Assembly: GCA_009746045.1 (NCBI GenBank)
Contig: RPFO01000104.1
Location: 6,628,621-6,692,620 of the forward strand
Direction: 5' to 3'
DNA: 64,000 nucleotides
From: Mesostigma viride
Lineage: Eukaryota; Streptophyta; Mesostigmatophyceae; Mesostigmatales; Mesostigmataceae
Made by a program: the position numbers and the translations under genes
Notes under the pieces: generated by a model
The model's input: only the letters and a program-made list of their open reading frames with translations
Databases searched by the model: none
What the model was told of the DNA's origin: nothing
Part shown: positions 34,173 to 44,145 of the stretch, in pieces
How positions within the stretch are numbered: the first letter of the stretch is position 1
How the letters are laid out: every line of letters starts with the position of its first letter

Positions 34173-34980
34173 TGTTAGGGATATTATATCCACCTGGCCA
34201 CAATATATCCCAGCCTGATTTATTTCTTGTTGGATTTATTCCATATGGACTGGGAATTTGATAGCTTTGATAAGCTAGATGGATTGGGCTCAATGAGCTG
34301 ATCAATATTCATGTGCCATAGTCCTATTCTTGGACATGGATGACTTGTACCCTGAGTCAGCCTAGTAGCATCACGTATTTGATTGACAAGTGGTGCTATG
34401 GCCTATTGGACAAGTGTTTGGTCCATGAGCTGACAAGTGTTGGAAGCTCATGATGACACATGTTATGACTTACATGATGACAAGTGGGTAGACTCATTGC
34501 ATGACACTTGTCACTCCAAGGAGAAGAGATGTGTCACTTTATTAATCATGTTATGTGGCACATTATTACGTAGACACTTGGCATCTAGCTATTATGCCAG
34601 CTCATTGGATCATGTCTAGAATGTTCTAGGAATGTTCTAAGAATATGCCAGGAATATTCCTGGAATATACTGAGAATATGCTGGGAATATGCTAGGAATA
34701 TGCTAGGATGTTTCTACAAGCTTCTGTGATGATGTCATTGCTGATGTCATCCTTCCTAGCCTAAAAGGTATAAAAGGAAACTGCCCCCTAAGGGCAGGTA
34801 CCTCCATTCAACCTCCATTCAAGCTCTTCTCCAACTATTATATTCTAATAAAGCCATTTATTCTTCCACGTAAATTGTCTTCAACCTCTCTTTCTTTCAG
34901 CACCTGCAAGGTGTGTGGGTAGCAAGGCCAAGCACAAGGCATTGTGTAAAACCCATTAGTCTCCTCTCCCAATCCAAACA
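34173..34980 (+). repeat. 3' LTR of element T
   Basis: 808-bp partner of 30470-31277, followed by the target duplication TTGTA. Confidence 0.92.
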
Positions 34981-34985
34981 TTGTA

Positions 34986-35604
34986 CCTGCACAACATGTG
35001 AGGACCAGCCACCCCTGCCCTGCACAGAGGGGGCTGAAGTCCGAGTGACAGGTGACAGGACTATGACATCCTGGACCTGGCCACATGGCACCTGCACCAC
35101 GTGTGAGACCAGCCACCCCTGCCCTGCACATGGGTGACTAAAGTCCTGGTGACAGGTGACAGGAATATTTCATCCTGCACCTGTGCTGAGCACGTTGTAC
35201 TAGACAACATGACAGCACCCATGCCTTTACTGCCACTGAACAGTGAGGCCAGGTGGCTCAGGATATCCACAGTGAACTGGGGTCCTGGGTAACCACCTGT
35301 CAAGGGAGCTTTGACCCTCCACTTGAATGGGGGGCACCTGAGCCACTGAGCTCAAGGCCAATCCACCAAGGCATACGCCCTAGTGAATAAAGGTGTGAGA
35401 TACATCCCATGCCCACCTATGAAGGTGTGCATAACGAAATTCCATGGTGTTGAAAAAATCAAAACAGATTTTATTGGGCATAGGGCACGCAGATGTATGA
35501 AAAACAGACTCCAACCAACCCCCCTGCTGGAAGCCACAACCTACCCCTTGGACCTGCCCAAGGGGTACTGGGTGACCTAGGCGGCCCTGGTGAACAGGAC
35601 CCTG
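34986..35604 (-). other. 3' untranslated region of M, inner part
   Basis: Reverse complement of P 60,399-61,020. Contains diverged repeats of CACCCCTGCCCTGCACA and GACAGGTGACAGGA. No gene seen. Confidence 0.65.
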
Positions 35605-37032
35605 CTAGGCGTCCCCCCTATGGGGCAGGGTTGCCTGCTTGCCATAGGGGTTCATCAAGTGGTACAACAGCTGGTATTGGTCAGCTGCCTGCTGAGGCAC
35701 TTTAGTGAGTGCATCAGCAGCGTTGTGTTTGTCCTCCACGTGACGGGTGGACTCCCAGTAGGTGGACTCCTGTTTCAGGACCACCCAGTCAAGATCAGTG
35801 TGCACAGCATAGGGGTTAGCAAGGAAACTGAGGACTGACTGACTGTCAGTGAGCAAGTGTGCCACCACCCCAGCATTGCTGCCTGCTTGCATCTGCAACC
35901 AAACCAGCACATGATTCAAGTACCTGGCATGAAGCACTGCTGACACCACTGCCCTGCACTCAGCAGCATTGCTGCTGACAGCCTTGCGTCTATGCAACCG
36001 GCTGTACCATGAAATGAGAGACAAGGGTGCATCATCATTCTGCACAAAATACAAGCCTGACTCCCTTGCCTGCAACTTGGTAATCTGCCTGGACTCCATG
36101 GAACTATCCATCATAGCTTGGATGTGAATGGTTTTGTGGAGATCCAAGGAGTGCAAGATAAGGGGAGGGCCCTCCTGGAGAGTTTTGGTGATGGCTTTGT
36201 GACCTACTTGCATCAAGACATCATCATCAACTCTGCTAACCACAGCCAGGTGAGGTGCACACGTTGAGCACAACCACCCCAGCTTGCCTCTAATGGTAGG
36301 ACAGGCTCCAGGTTTGATTTTTGTTTGCAAAACCTCCAAGCAGCTGTGCATGTAATCATTGGGAGAGTAGAGTGCACACACCCACTGGTTTTGATGCTGC
36401 TGGAGTTGTAACATTGTGCCACAAAATTTTATGGCAGTGGTGCCCAGCTCTACTTGCTTGCCAATCTCAAAATGCTGTGACACTTGTTGAATAAAATCAT
36501 CCACAGCACGCCTTGGCCCAGCAATCAGCTGATCATCCCCATGCCACACAAAGGTGAGAATGCCATGAGGGTGTGGGACCACAAAGAAGCAAGGGTCTAT
36601 GTCATCATATCTAGCCCCTAACTTTTCAAACACAGCCTGAGCTGACATCCTGAAAATGCGAGGAGCTGATTGCAGCCCTTCAACACCTATGTTAGCTTTC
36701 AGGTACTGCTGAGGGATGTGTTTTGCCCAAACTCTGGGAGTGGAGACTACGTACACCTGACCATGCCACACTTGTTGTGCTATCTCAGGTGAGCCTTTCA
36801 GGAAAGCCCTTTTAATGTCTGTAGCCTTACAGATATAGTCATCCCCATCATTGAGATGACCCACAAAGACAGACAGCAAGATTTTTAGGGATGTTTGCTG
36901 AATGCCTGGCGTGTACAACTCTGCCTCTGTCAGATCAGTGGTGCCCTTGAACTCTGTCACACAAGGTCTAGCATGAAAGATGACTGACCCATCTGCTGCT
37001 GGCTTATGTTTACACACAAACTTCAGGCGCAA
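35605..37032 (-). CDS. pol: reverse transcriptase and RNase H of element M (copia type)
   Basis: An open frame of 475 codons, read leftward; it is the C-terminal part of pol, so its first codon is not a true start. Copia-type reverse transcriptase signatures: RLKFVCKHKPAADGSVIFHA at the N-terminus, ATDIKRAFLKG (first catalytic Asp) near residue 70, VEGLQSAPRIFR near 118, and FVWHGDDQLIAGP with the Asp pair near 165 (YVDD replaced by WHGDD). RNase H follows: ISWYSRLHRRKAVSSNAAEC near 340, LLTDSQSVLSFLANP near 393 and HNAADALTKVP near 437. The stop is followed by about 1 kb of untranslated sequence. This is the only uninterrupted polymerase/RNase H frame of the family in the window. Confidence 0.88.
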   Translation of the reverse strand: MRLKFVCKHKPAADGSVIFHARPCVTEFKGTTDLTEAELYTPGIQQTSLKILLSVFVGHLNDGDDYICKATDIKRAFLKGSPEIAQQVWHGQVYVVSTPRVWAKHIPQQYLKANIGVEGLQSAPRIFRMSAQAVFEKLGARYDDIDPCFFVVPHPHGILTFVWHGDDQLIAGPRRAVDDFIQQVSQHFEIGKQVELGTTAIKFCGTMLQLQQHQNQWVCALYSPNDYMHSCLEVLQTKIKPGACPTIRGKLGWLCSTCAPHLAVVSRVDDDVLMQVGHKAITKTLQEGPPLILHSLDLHKTIHIQAMMDSSMESRQITKLQARESGLYFVQNDDAPLSLISWYSRLHRRKAVSSNAAECRAVVSAVLHARYLNHVLVWLQMQAGSNAGVVAHLLTDSQSVLSFLANPYAVHTDLDWVVLKQESTYWESTRHVEDKHNAADALTKVPQQAADQYQLLYHLMNPYGKQATLPHRGDA

Positions 37033-37394
37033 GTGCTTGCACCCTGCAGGCTTTTTGTCAATAGGTGTGACAGGGGAGTATGAGAAGGACTAAGAGGATC
37101 TGGCACTACCCATTCTTCCCTGGCCTTGTTAAAGGCCTCCACCCATTTTAGGAATCCTATGTGTGTGCGACAGTCTTGCTCTATCTGTTCATAAGAAAGA
37201 GGAGACATTTTAGCCACATCATGCTTGCCCAATCCAAATGAGTTGGGATGAAGTTTTTGGTTGTGAACCAAGTCTGCCACACAGGGTTCTTGCCCTGGGG
37301 CATACTTGGGTGTAGCAAATTTTACAGAAGCAATGTTGGTGTTAAGAAGTTTTTCAAGAGAAATTTTGAAATGATTCAGATCAACACCACCCAT
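37023..37394 (-). pseudogene. N-terminal linker of M pol, closed by a 1-bp deletion
   Basis: Starts MGGVDLNHF and overlaps the end of the integrase-protease frame by about 19 bases in another frame, which would suit ribosomal frameshifting or re-initiation. It then reads into the reverse transcriptase N-terminus, but a missing C near 37,073 (P has five C where M has four) shifts it into a short false tail. Confidence 0.65.
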
Positions 37395-39349
37395 GTCCTG
37401 GATGGATAGTCTATCACTGGAGATATGACACCAGGGTAACAGAGAAAAGGATCCCCCAACAAAGCATTCCCTTTATAACCTTCCAATACCTGAAAAGGAG
37501 TGGGGATACCGAGTATAGTCAACATGACCTGACCTAATACCTTGAGGGATGACTGCCCTGAGAAATCAGCCACATGGTGCCAGGGTGAAGGTTCCAAAGG
37601 CAAATGGGGCACAGCCAGGGCACTGATAATGCTGACCTGGGCTTGTGTGTCCACTGCAACCATAAATGGGCTATTGTCATTCTGCCCAACCTTCCCCACC
37701 TTAGCTGATCCTGCAGCAGTTTGAGCTTTGGCTCTATGAGCTGCTTGTAAAATGCGAACAGCGTCTGCTAGGCTGCGTTTGGAAGGTGCAGCTAGTGGCT
37801 GAGCTATGTTCACACTTGTAGAGGTGATAGGTTGCTGATCACCTGTTTTGCCAATGTGACCCTCTGCTGCAGGGGGCCAATCCTGCAGTGACTGCCTGCA
37901 ATCATCAAGGGTGACCTGGGTGTCACAGTGGGTGTGGCTCTCACACTCACCAGTGGGTGTTCCAAACAACCACTCACTGGGCAACGCTGGGATGCCAGGC
38001 AACTGTACAGGGCTGTCGGCCAACAGCTCTTCCTCCTCTGCCACGTCTGACACAGTTGGAAAATACAATTTCATCCTGTGAGGTGAACACCTGTGAATTT
38101 TTCCCGTGTCATTGTGTTTAACTAACACTGTCCTGCCAGTGGTGTTAAACTTTAGGATGGTGGCTGGCCCATGCCAGGTACCCACCTTGCCTAGTCCCGA
38201 CTCCTTGTAGAATAGGACCTGATCCCCTTCTCTGAAGGTGGGACGTGGATGCTTTGCATCCTTGACAGCTAACCTGCTAGCTGTCTGTGCTCGCTGTGCG
38301 TTGTAGAGGGCTAGTACCTCAGGTGGATAAATGCCTGCATGCAATCCATCTGGTGTAATGACCACCCCTTGTGGGGTTTTCATGAGTGGCCTCCTGTTGA
38401 GGACTTGGCACAACCTGGTGGACCACAGAGCTCTGTCAGCATAGGACCCACTGTCAGCCAGCAGATTGCCATCTTCTTTGGCTACAAGGGTTTTAATGGA
38501 CCTGATGGCCCTTTCAATAATGCCTTGCCTCTCATGATCTTCTAGCCCAGCCAGATCAATAGCCTCACACCCTGGTTCATTGGCAAGACATGTGAACTGC
38601 TGATCCAGTAACAATGCCTCCACAGGGTAGTACCTGGCCTGAGCAATCAAGAGAGCCCTGAGCAACTGTGTCTTGTCCATTCCAGGTAATGGTTCAATGG
38701 TTGTGTACCTTGACCATGCATCTTTAAGTGCCAAGTAAGATTGTCCTTTGATATGAAAGACATCTCCTACCACCCTGCCCTTGCTCTTAGGTGGGGTAGC
38801 TACATGCCACTTAGGGGGTTTGGGTGCATTGAACTGACAATGCTGGCAGTGGGATCTGACCACCTGGCATGCACGTCTGAGTGCTGCCCCCCCTATTGCT
38901 GCTGCCACCACCTCTGCACTCACTTCATGCCCATAAAGGAAATGCAACTGCAAAGCAAGCTCCTGAAAACTGATCTGAGCATCCTCTGCTGGGGACACTC
39001 TGCACACCTTGGGAACCATAGATGTGAAGGTTGGTTTAGAGACATAATCTTCTGAAACCAGCTGTAGCACCTTTCCAGAACTGCTCACTGCTCTGACAGT
39101 GGGGCATGCAGAAGAAGAAGGTGAAGCAGGCACACTCAAGCCAGCATGAGAGGGAGACTCACACTTCTTGCCGTAAGGAGGCCGCTTGCAGTCCTTGGGG
39201 TCACCGTGGGGCGGCCCGTGGCACTTGTGGCACAGGACGTCCAAATGCCCCAGCTCGTCCACGTTCTTGCGGCAGGTGGGCCGCAGGTGGTACTTCATGC
39301 CACAGCGGGTGCACCGCTGAGAAGACTTGTCCTCCTTGTCCTGCTTCAC
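37376..39349 (-). CDS. zinc knuckles, integrase and aspartic protease of element M
   Basis: A 657-codon frame. Order of domains: zinc knuckles CTRCGMKYHLRPTC (CX2CX4HX4C) and CHKCHGPPHGDPKDC (CX2CX4HX5C) near residues 12-55. Next is an integrase zinc-binding region (LHFLYGH ... SHCQHC, about 130-170). The integrase core has Asp in VVGDVFHI (about 193), Asp in LLLDQQF (about 245) and Glu in GIIERAIRSIK (about 275). An SH3-like tail (FREGDQVLFYKESGLGK) follows. The last domain is a retropepsin-like region: AVDTQAQVSIIS (about 561), LKVLGQVMLTILG and NALLGDPFL. The catalytic triplet is D-T-Q instead of D-T-G. The protease therefore lies after the integrase, unlike classic copia order. The frame stops at 37376, overlapping the next pol frame. 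Confidence 0.82.
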   Translation of the reverse strand: MKQDKEDKSSQRCTRCGMKYHLRPTCRKNVDELGHLDVLCHKCHGPPHGDPKDCKRPPYGKKCESPSHAGLSVPASPSSSACPTVRAVSSSGKVLQLVSEDYVSKPTFTSMVPKVCRVSPAEDAQISFQELALQLHFLYGHEVSAEVVAAAIGGAALRRACQVVRSHCQHCQFNAPKPPKWHVATPPKSKGRVVGDVFHIKGQSYLALKDAWSRYTTIEPLPGMDKTQLLRALLIAQARYYPVEALLLDQQFTCLANEPGCEAIDLAGLEDHERQGIIERAIRSIKTLVAKEDGNLLADSGSYADRALWSTRLCQVLNRRPLMKTPQGVVITPDGLHAGIYPPEVLALYNAQRAQTASRLAVKDAKHPRPTFREGDQVLFYKESGLGKVGTWHGPATILKFNTTGRTVLVKHNDTGKIHRCSPHRMKLYFPTVSDVAEEEELLADSPVQLPGIPALPSEWLFGTPTGECESHTHCDTQVTLDDCRQSLQDWPPAAEGHIGKTGDQQPITSTSVNIAQPLAAPSKRSLADAVRILQAAHRAKAQTAAGSAKVGKVGQNDNSPFMVAVDTQAQVSIISALAVPHLPLEPSPWHHVADFSGQSSLKVLGQVMLTILGIPTPFQVLEGYKGNALLGDPFLCYPGVISPVIDYPSRTWVVLI

Positions 39350-39594
39350 TGTTGTTGTTGTTGTTGCTGGAGCTGCCCCCCTTGGAGGGAGACTGCCCCT
39401 TACCCTTGCCCTTGCCCCAGCCCCTGCCCTTGCCCTTGCCCTTGCCCTTGCCCTTGCCCTTAAACATTTGTCCCAGCAGGGACTTGACTTCTGCCATAGT
39501 GACAGGTCTCTTGCTCCTGTCTTCCCTCTCCCTATCCTCCTCCTCCCTCTCTTCCCCCCTGACCCTCTTTACAGAGGTGCCCATGGCCCCCTGG

Positions 39595-42009
39595 CTAAGG
39601 GGAGCCAAGGCCAGCTTGATATAATCCAATGCCTCCTTCATGTCCTCCCAGTACTTTGCCATTCCTGTGCAAGCATAGCGTAGGTGTTTTTGTCAAGTTT
39701 GAGTTTCTCAAGGAAGAACGCAGCAAGAACTTGTGATCTAGCTGCTGGACATCAGGACGTGCTTTGATGGCTAGCTCATATTTCTTTGTCTCAGCCACAT
39801 AGTCCACTGATGTGACCCTGTATTCCTCTACCCACCTGAATGCCCCATATATGTCCACAGATGAGGGGGTGGAGAGGAGGTCAGTTAGCTCCTTCATGAA
39901 AGCCTCCCAAACTGCCCTAGCCTGCGTGTCCTGCCACTTGGGATACCTACGCTGGAAGACAAGAATGAGATTCTGAATCTGAGAAGAGGACTGATGGTAG
40001 AAATCCCCCTGCATGAGAGATCCAAACCAATTCTTGACATTCAGTTCCTCCCTAGCCAGCTGCAGAGAGAGAAGTGCATGATTCCCCTGCTCCCTAGTAT
40101 ACCCCTCAGGCAGCCCCCTGACATTAATCCTATCCACAGGACGGTTTTCATTGTAAGTGGGCAACCTAGAGGGGGATGCAGGGGGAGAGGGAGAAGATGG
40201 TGTTGCTGCTGCAGCATTCACAGGAGAGACCTGCTGAGAGGGAAGTGCTACTTGAGTGAGCTGAGCAGGATGGGCAAACATGGGCTGTGTAGGAGGGTTA
40301 GACAACATAGGGGTGGGCTGGTGGGGGTGTGAGTGTGTGTCACTTCCCGCCTCCTGCTGCGGGCCTCCTCCCAATCATGGAAGGTGGGAGAGAGGGACAC
40401 TTCATCGTCAGTAGGGTTAGTAAGATCATGATGCAACCAGGTAGGCAGAGTTAGCCACCTACCCGCCCCTCTCAGGATGGCGTTGTGCAGGAGCTCCAGC
40501 AAACGCACCAGACGCACCCTGCTGCCCTGCACCCTCCTCCCTGAGAGGAGAGCCTGCAGGGCAGGCAGCAGGTCGTCGCACACCCTGCGTGTGCCCTCTT
40601 GGAGGTTGGGCAGGCCCAGGATGTGCGTGATGATTGCACACACCAGGCTGCCCGCCTCCGCGACGTGCATCTGCTGGCTCCTGTCGGCCAGCCCACGGAA
40701 GGAGGCTGTGGCTGTCTGTATGGCACGCCACACGGCCTCATCACCCAGGGTGATGAAGTCGCGACCTTGCAGGTCGCCCTCCAGCAGTGCTGGTTGCTGC
40801 CCAGCTGCGGTGGGACCCTGGGCCCCTCCGGCCCTGCCAGGGACTTGTCCTTGTTGCGACTAGAGGGGGCCTGCCCCCCAGAGCCGCTGGAGGTGCCCGT
40901 GACACCCTCCATGGGGGCTGCATCCCCCGCCAGCGCCGGAGGCGCCGGCGTCGCTGCCGGGGTCCCTGCGACCCCGGGCGCTTGTGTCGCCGCCGGGGTC
41001 CCTGCGACCCCGGTGGCCTCCTCAGCCACCTGGCCCCCCACGCTGGGCGGGGGAGCCTGCGGCTGAGGTTGGACCCTCTGACCTGCCAGAGGGTCCTGGG
41101 TGGCTTCACCACCCATGGGCGTGTTGGGGGCGTCTGCCGCCCCGCGCCCCGTCGCAGGCGGCATCGCAGCCGCCTCACGCCTATCCGGGCCCCAGCCAAC
41201 TGGCGTGACTTGGGGCCACGGCCCCAACGGAGTCAGCGCGATCTCTGGTCTGGACCACGCGCAGCGCCTCTCTCTGGCGCTGCCTGGACGCCCACTGATC
41301 AACAGTGCCGGGGTTGTGCCTCGGCCGATTGGCGAAACAGTACAGCCAAACCGCCACCTGAACCAGTGGGACTGCATCCTAAGACGCCCCTCGATCAGCG
41401 TGTGCACCCGATGAACCTCTATCGCGTGTATCTCCTCATCTGGAAGCAACTGAAAACGTTGGTGCATGATCCGGCCGTTCACCGCAATGAACGCCGGGAT
41501 GTCGTCCTCCCCAAGGGGGAGAAAATGGGGTGGGCGCCCGAACGCGACCGGGGGCGGAACATGTTCCCCATACCGGTCAATGTCCATGGTGGCCATCTGT
41601 CGGCCCACGGAAAGGTTGCCAGACGTCGCAGGTGTCTGCGACGAAAGCTCAAGCGAAGGCCGAGGCCTCGCAGGCGGCACCTCGCCATCCTCCTCGAGGA
41701 ATCACTCCGCTCACGACCCCCGTCACCTGCGACGGGGGAACGTCGTGCCCGGGGGACCTGCCCCCCAGGTGCCATGGCGGACGAACCGCCAGTGGCAAAC
41801 GGCCGCCCGCTCGCCATCCCCGGGCGCCGGGCCCCACCTGCGGGCCCCGACGCCTGGGTTGGTCAGCGACCACCGTGCGGAAGGGACGTTGGGCGTCACC
41901 CTCGCATCGTGGTGGAGGGCGTGCCCTCCGGCGAAAGGCGGGGTGAGGTGCGCCTGGCAGGCGCCTTCCCCTTGTTGTTGTTGCCGTTGTTGCCGTTGTT
42001 GGAAGCCAT
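39595..42009 (-). pseudogene. gag: gag region of element M, broken by several frameshifts
   Basis: Begins with ATG 42009 (MASNNGNNGNNNKGK). Against P, M lacks single bases near 41,913 and 41,890 and in the CCTCGAGGAGG stretch near 41,697, with further shifts near 41,400, 40,830, 40,340 and 39,700. The frames together follow the P Gag (for example GEDDIPAFIAVNG, LPEGYTREQGNHALLSLQLA). No complete Gag can be read. Confidence 0.75.
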
Positions 42010-42053
42010 ATCTTTTTTTTGCTTGTAAAAAAAATATCGAACTTTTCAGTCCA

Positions 42054-42508
42054 AGTTGGATGGAGACTAGGGACGACGAACAACTGCGAAAGCTGAGAGC
42101 GAATGATGATTGTATTACAATAATACAATGAGAGAGCGATGAAAGCTGAGGGCTCAGAATGGAACTGGGCAAACTCGGGTGCTGTGGCACTCCCCAGTGC
42201 TACGCCTATATGCCTATGGCGGTGCTACCTGCAGCACACGACCAGTGGACAACTGTACACTGCAATGCCATGCGACCACGTCACTAGCAACCAGCTAAGA
42301 CTCGGCCCGTCAGGCCCGGCTACACCGGACCTGGCGGGTCGATCTAGCACCTAGGAACAGTCTGGCACTAACCGCACATCAGTCCACATGACACCTCAGT
42401 ACCGTACGCCCTGCCGTACAGTACTGAGGTGTCCCGCTCAGCCGCGGTAGGCAATACGCGGCGCGCAGGCCGGAAATCCGTGTGTCAGCCTAAGCATCTC
42501 ATCTAACT
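42054..42508 (-). repeat. 5' LTR of element M
   Basis: 455 bp, AGTTGGATGG ... CATCTAACT on the plus strand, followed by the target duplication CAAGG. Differs from the 3' LTR at nine positions by eye. Confidence 0.88.
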
Positions 42509-43448
42509 CAAGGGGCAACTGCCCGCACATGTACATCCACCGCGCACGCAATTAAGGGACGGCTGCACACACACGTACATACACCGCGCACGCAAGGGGC
42601 AACGGCACTCACATGTACATACACCATGCACGCAAGGGGCGGCTGCACACACACGTACATACACCGCGCACGCAAGGGGCTGCTGCACACACACTTACAC
42701 ACACAATGCACGCAATTAGGGGCGACGGCACTCACATGTACATACTCTTGGGCGGCTGCACTCACATGTACATACACCGCGCATGCAAGGGGCAACTGCA
42801 CACACACGTACACACACCATGCACGCAAGGGCCGGCATGCACACACACGTACATACACTGCGCACGCAAGGGGCAACTGCACACACACGTACACACACCA
42901 TGCACGGAAGGGACGGCTGCACTCACATGTACACACACCATGCACGCAAGGGCCGGCTGCACACACACGTACATACACCATGCACGCAAGGGGCTGCACA
43001 CACACTTACACACCACCTTGCACGCAAGGGCCGGCATGCACACACACTGGCATACACCGCGCACGCAAGGGGCGGCTGCACACACGTACATACACCGCGC
43101 ACGCAAGGGGCGAGTGCACACACACGTACACACACCGCGCACGCAATTAAGGGACGGCTGCACACACACGTACATACACCGCGCACGCAAGGGGCAACGG
43201 CACTCACATGTACATCCACCATGCACGCAAGGGGCGGCTGCACACACACGTACACACACCATGCACGCAAGGACAAGGATTCACACACATGTACACACAC
43301 AAAGCACGCAAGGGGCTGCTGCACACACACGTACATACACCGCGCACGCAAGGGGCGGCTGCACTCACATGTACACACACCACGCACGCAAGGGGCGGCT
43401 GCACACACACGTACATACACTGCGCACGCACGGGGCGACTGCACACAC
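42509..43448 (+). repeat. 40-bp minisatellite, segment E
   Basis: About 23 units, less regular than C or F, with ACGCAATTAAGGG and CTCTTGGGCGGC variants. It is trapped between the 5' LTRs of M and P, and joins D on the left (site CAAGG) and F on the right (site CACAC). Confidence 0.93.
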
Positions 43449-43903
43449 AGTTAGATGAGATGCTTAGGCTGACACACGGATTTCCGGCCTGCGCGCCGCG
43501 TATTGCCTACCGCGGCTGAGCGGGACACCTCAGTACAGTACGGCAGGGTGTACGGTACTGAGGTGTCATGTGGACCGATGTGCGGTTAGTGCCAGACTGT
43601 TCCTAGGTGCTAGCTCGACCCGCCAGGTCCGGTGTAGCCGGGCCTGACGGGCCGAGTCTTAGCTGGATGCTAGTGACGTGGTCGCATGGCATTGCAGTGT
43701 ACACTTGTCCACTGGTCGTGTGCTGCAGGTAGCACCGCCATAGGCATATAGGCGTAGCACTGGGGAGTGCCACAGCACCCGAGTCTGCCCAGTTCCATTC
43801 TGAGCCCTCAGCTTTCATCTCTTTCTCATTGTATTATTGTAATACAATCATCATTCGCTCTCAGCTTTCGCAGTTGTTCGTCGTCCCCAGTCTCCATCCA
43901 ACT
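43449..43903 (+). repeat. 5' LTR of element P
   Basis: 455 bp, AGTTAGATGAG ... CTCCATCCAACT. The first and last nine bases form an imperfect inverted repeat (AGTTAGATG / CATCCAACT). Lacks the usual TG/CA ends. Confidence 0.9.
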
Positions 43904-43920
43904 TGGACTGAAAAGTTCGA
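43904..43920 (+). promoter_or_regulatory. putative primer binding site of element P
   Basis: TGGACTGAAAAGTTCG starts directly after the LTR, so it can pair with a tRNA ending in CCA. It is not the TGGTATC initiator-Met type seen in the other LTR elements here; the tRNA is unidentified. Confidence 0.55.
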
Positions 43921-43949
43921 TATTTTTTTTAAGCACAAAAAAAAAAGAT

Positions 43950-44145
43950 ATGGCGTCCAACAACGGCAACAACGGCAACAACAACAAGGGGAAGGCGCCT
44001 GCCAGGCGCACCTCACCCCGCCTTTCGCCGGAGGGCACGCCCTCCACCACCGATGCGAGGGTGACGCCCAACGTCCCCTTCCGCACGGTGGTCGCTGACC
44101 AACCCAGGCGTCGGGGCCCGCAGGTGGGGCCCGGCGCCCGGGGAT
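43950..44145 (+). CDS. N-terminus of P Gag in a shifted frame
   Basis: ATG 43950 follows the leader and starts MASNNGNNGNNNKGK, the same start as in M. This frame differs by one from the long frame that opens at 44144; a 1-bp change in the GC-rich stretch near 44,130 would join them. I take 43950 as the ancestral start and 44144 as an internal Met. Confidence 0.5.

Larger units (their letters stand above)
30470..34980 (+). mobile_element. element T: LTR retrotransposon with gag-protease and a novel tail, nested in M
   Basis: LTRs of 808 bp (30470-31277 and 34173-34980), TG...CA, with target duplication TTGTA (30465-30469, 34981-34985). The primer site TGGTATCGGAGG is at 31278 and a purine tract AAGGGGGG precedes 34173. 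The LTRs look identical. The interior encodes one protein with a zinc knuckle and a copia-type protease region, but no integrase or reverse transcriptase. It interrupts the 3' untranslated region of M. Confidence 0.92.
29569..42508 (-). mobile_element. element M: copia-like LTR retrotransposon with unusual ends and domain order, disrupted
   Basis: LTRs of 455 bp (29569-30023 and 42054-42508) start AGTT and end AACT. The target duplication is CAAGG (29564-29568, 42509-42513), placing it inside the minisatellite. Without the nested element T (30,470-34,980) it is about 8.4 kb. Reading leftward it encodes Gag with zinc knuckles, integrase, an aspartic protease, reverse transcriptase and RNase H. 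Several 1-bp indels relative to element P break gag, and one breaks the linker before the reverse transcriptase, so this copy is dead. The LTRs differ at nine positions by eye, making it the oldest insertion here. Confidence 0.88.

Noticed and set aside
39106-42131. Plus-strand ORFs opposite gag/integrase of M (and minus-strand ORFs opposite P)
   Set aside because: They are antisense shadows of the GC-rich Gag-integrase frame, and both copies share them only because the DNA is homologous.
29654-42354. 71-codon ORF repeated at 29,654 and 42,139 (and reversed at 43,603 and 61,621) as a small gene family
   Set aside because: All four are within the 455-bp LTRs of M and P.
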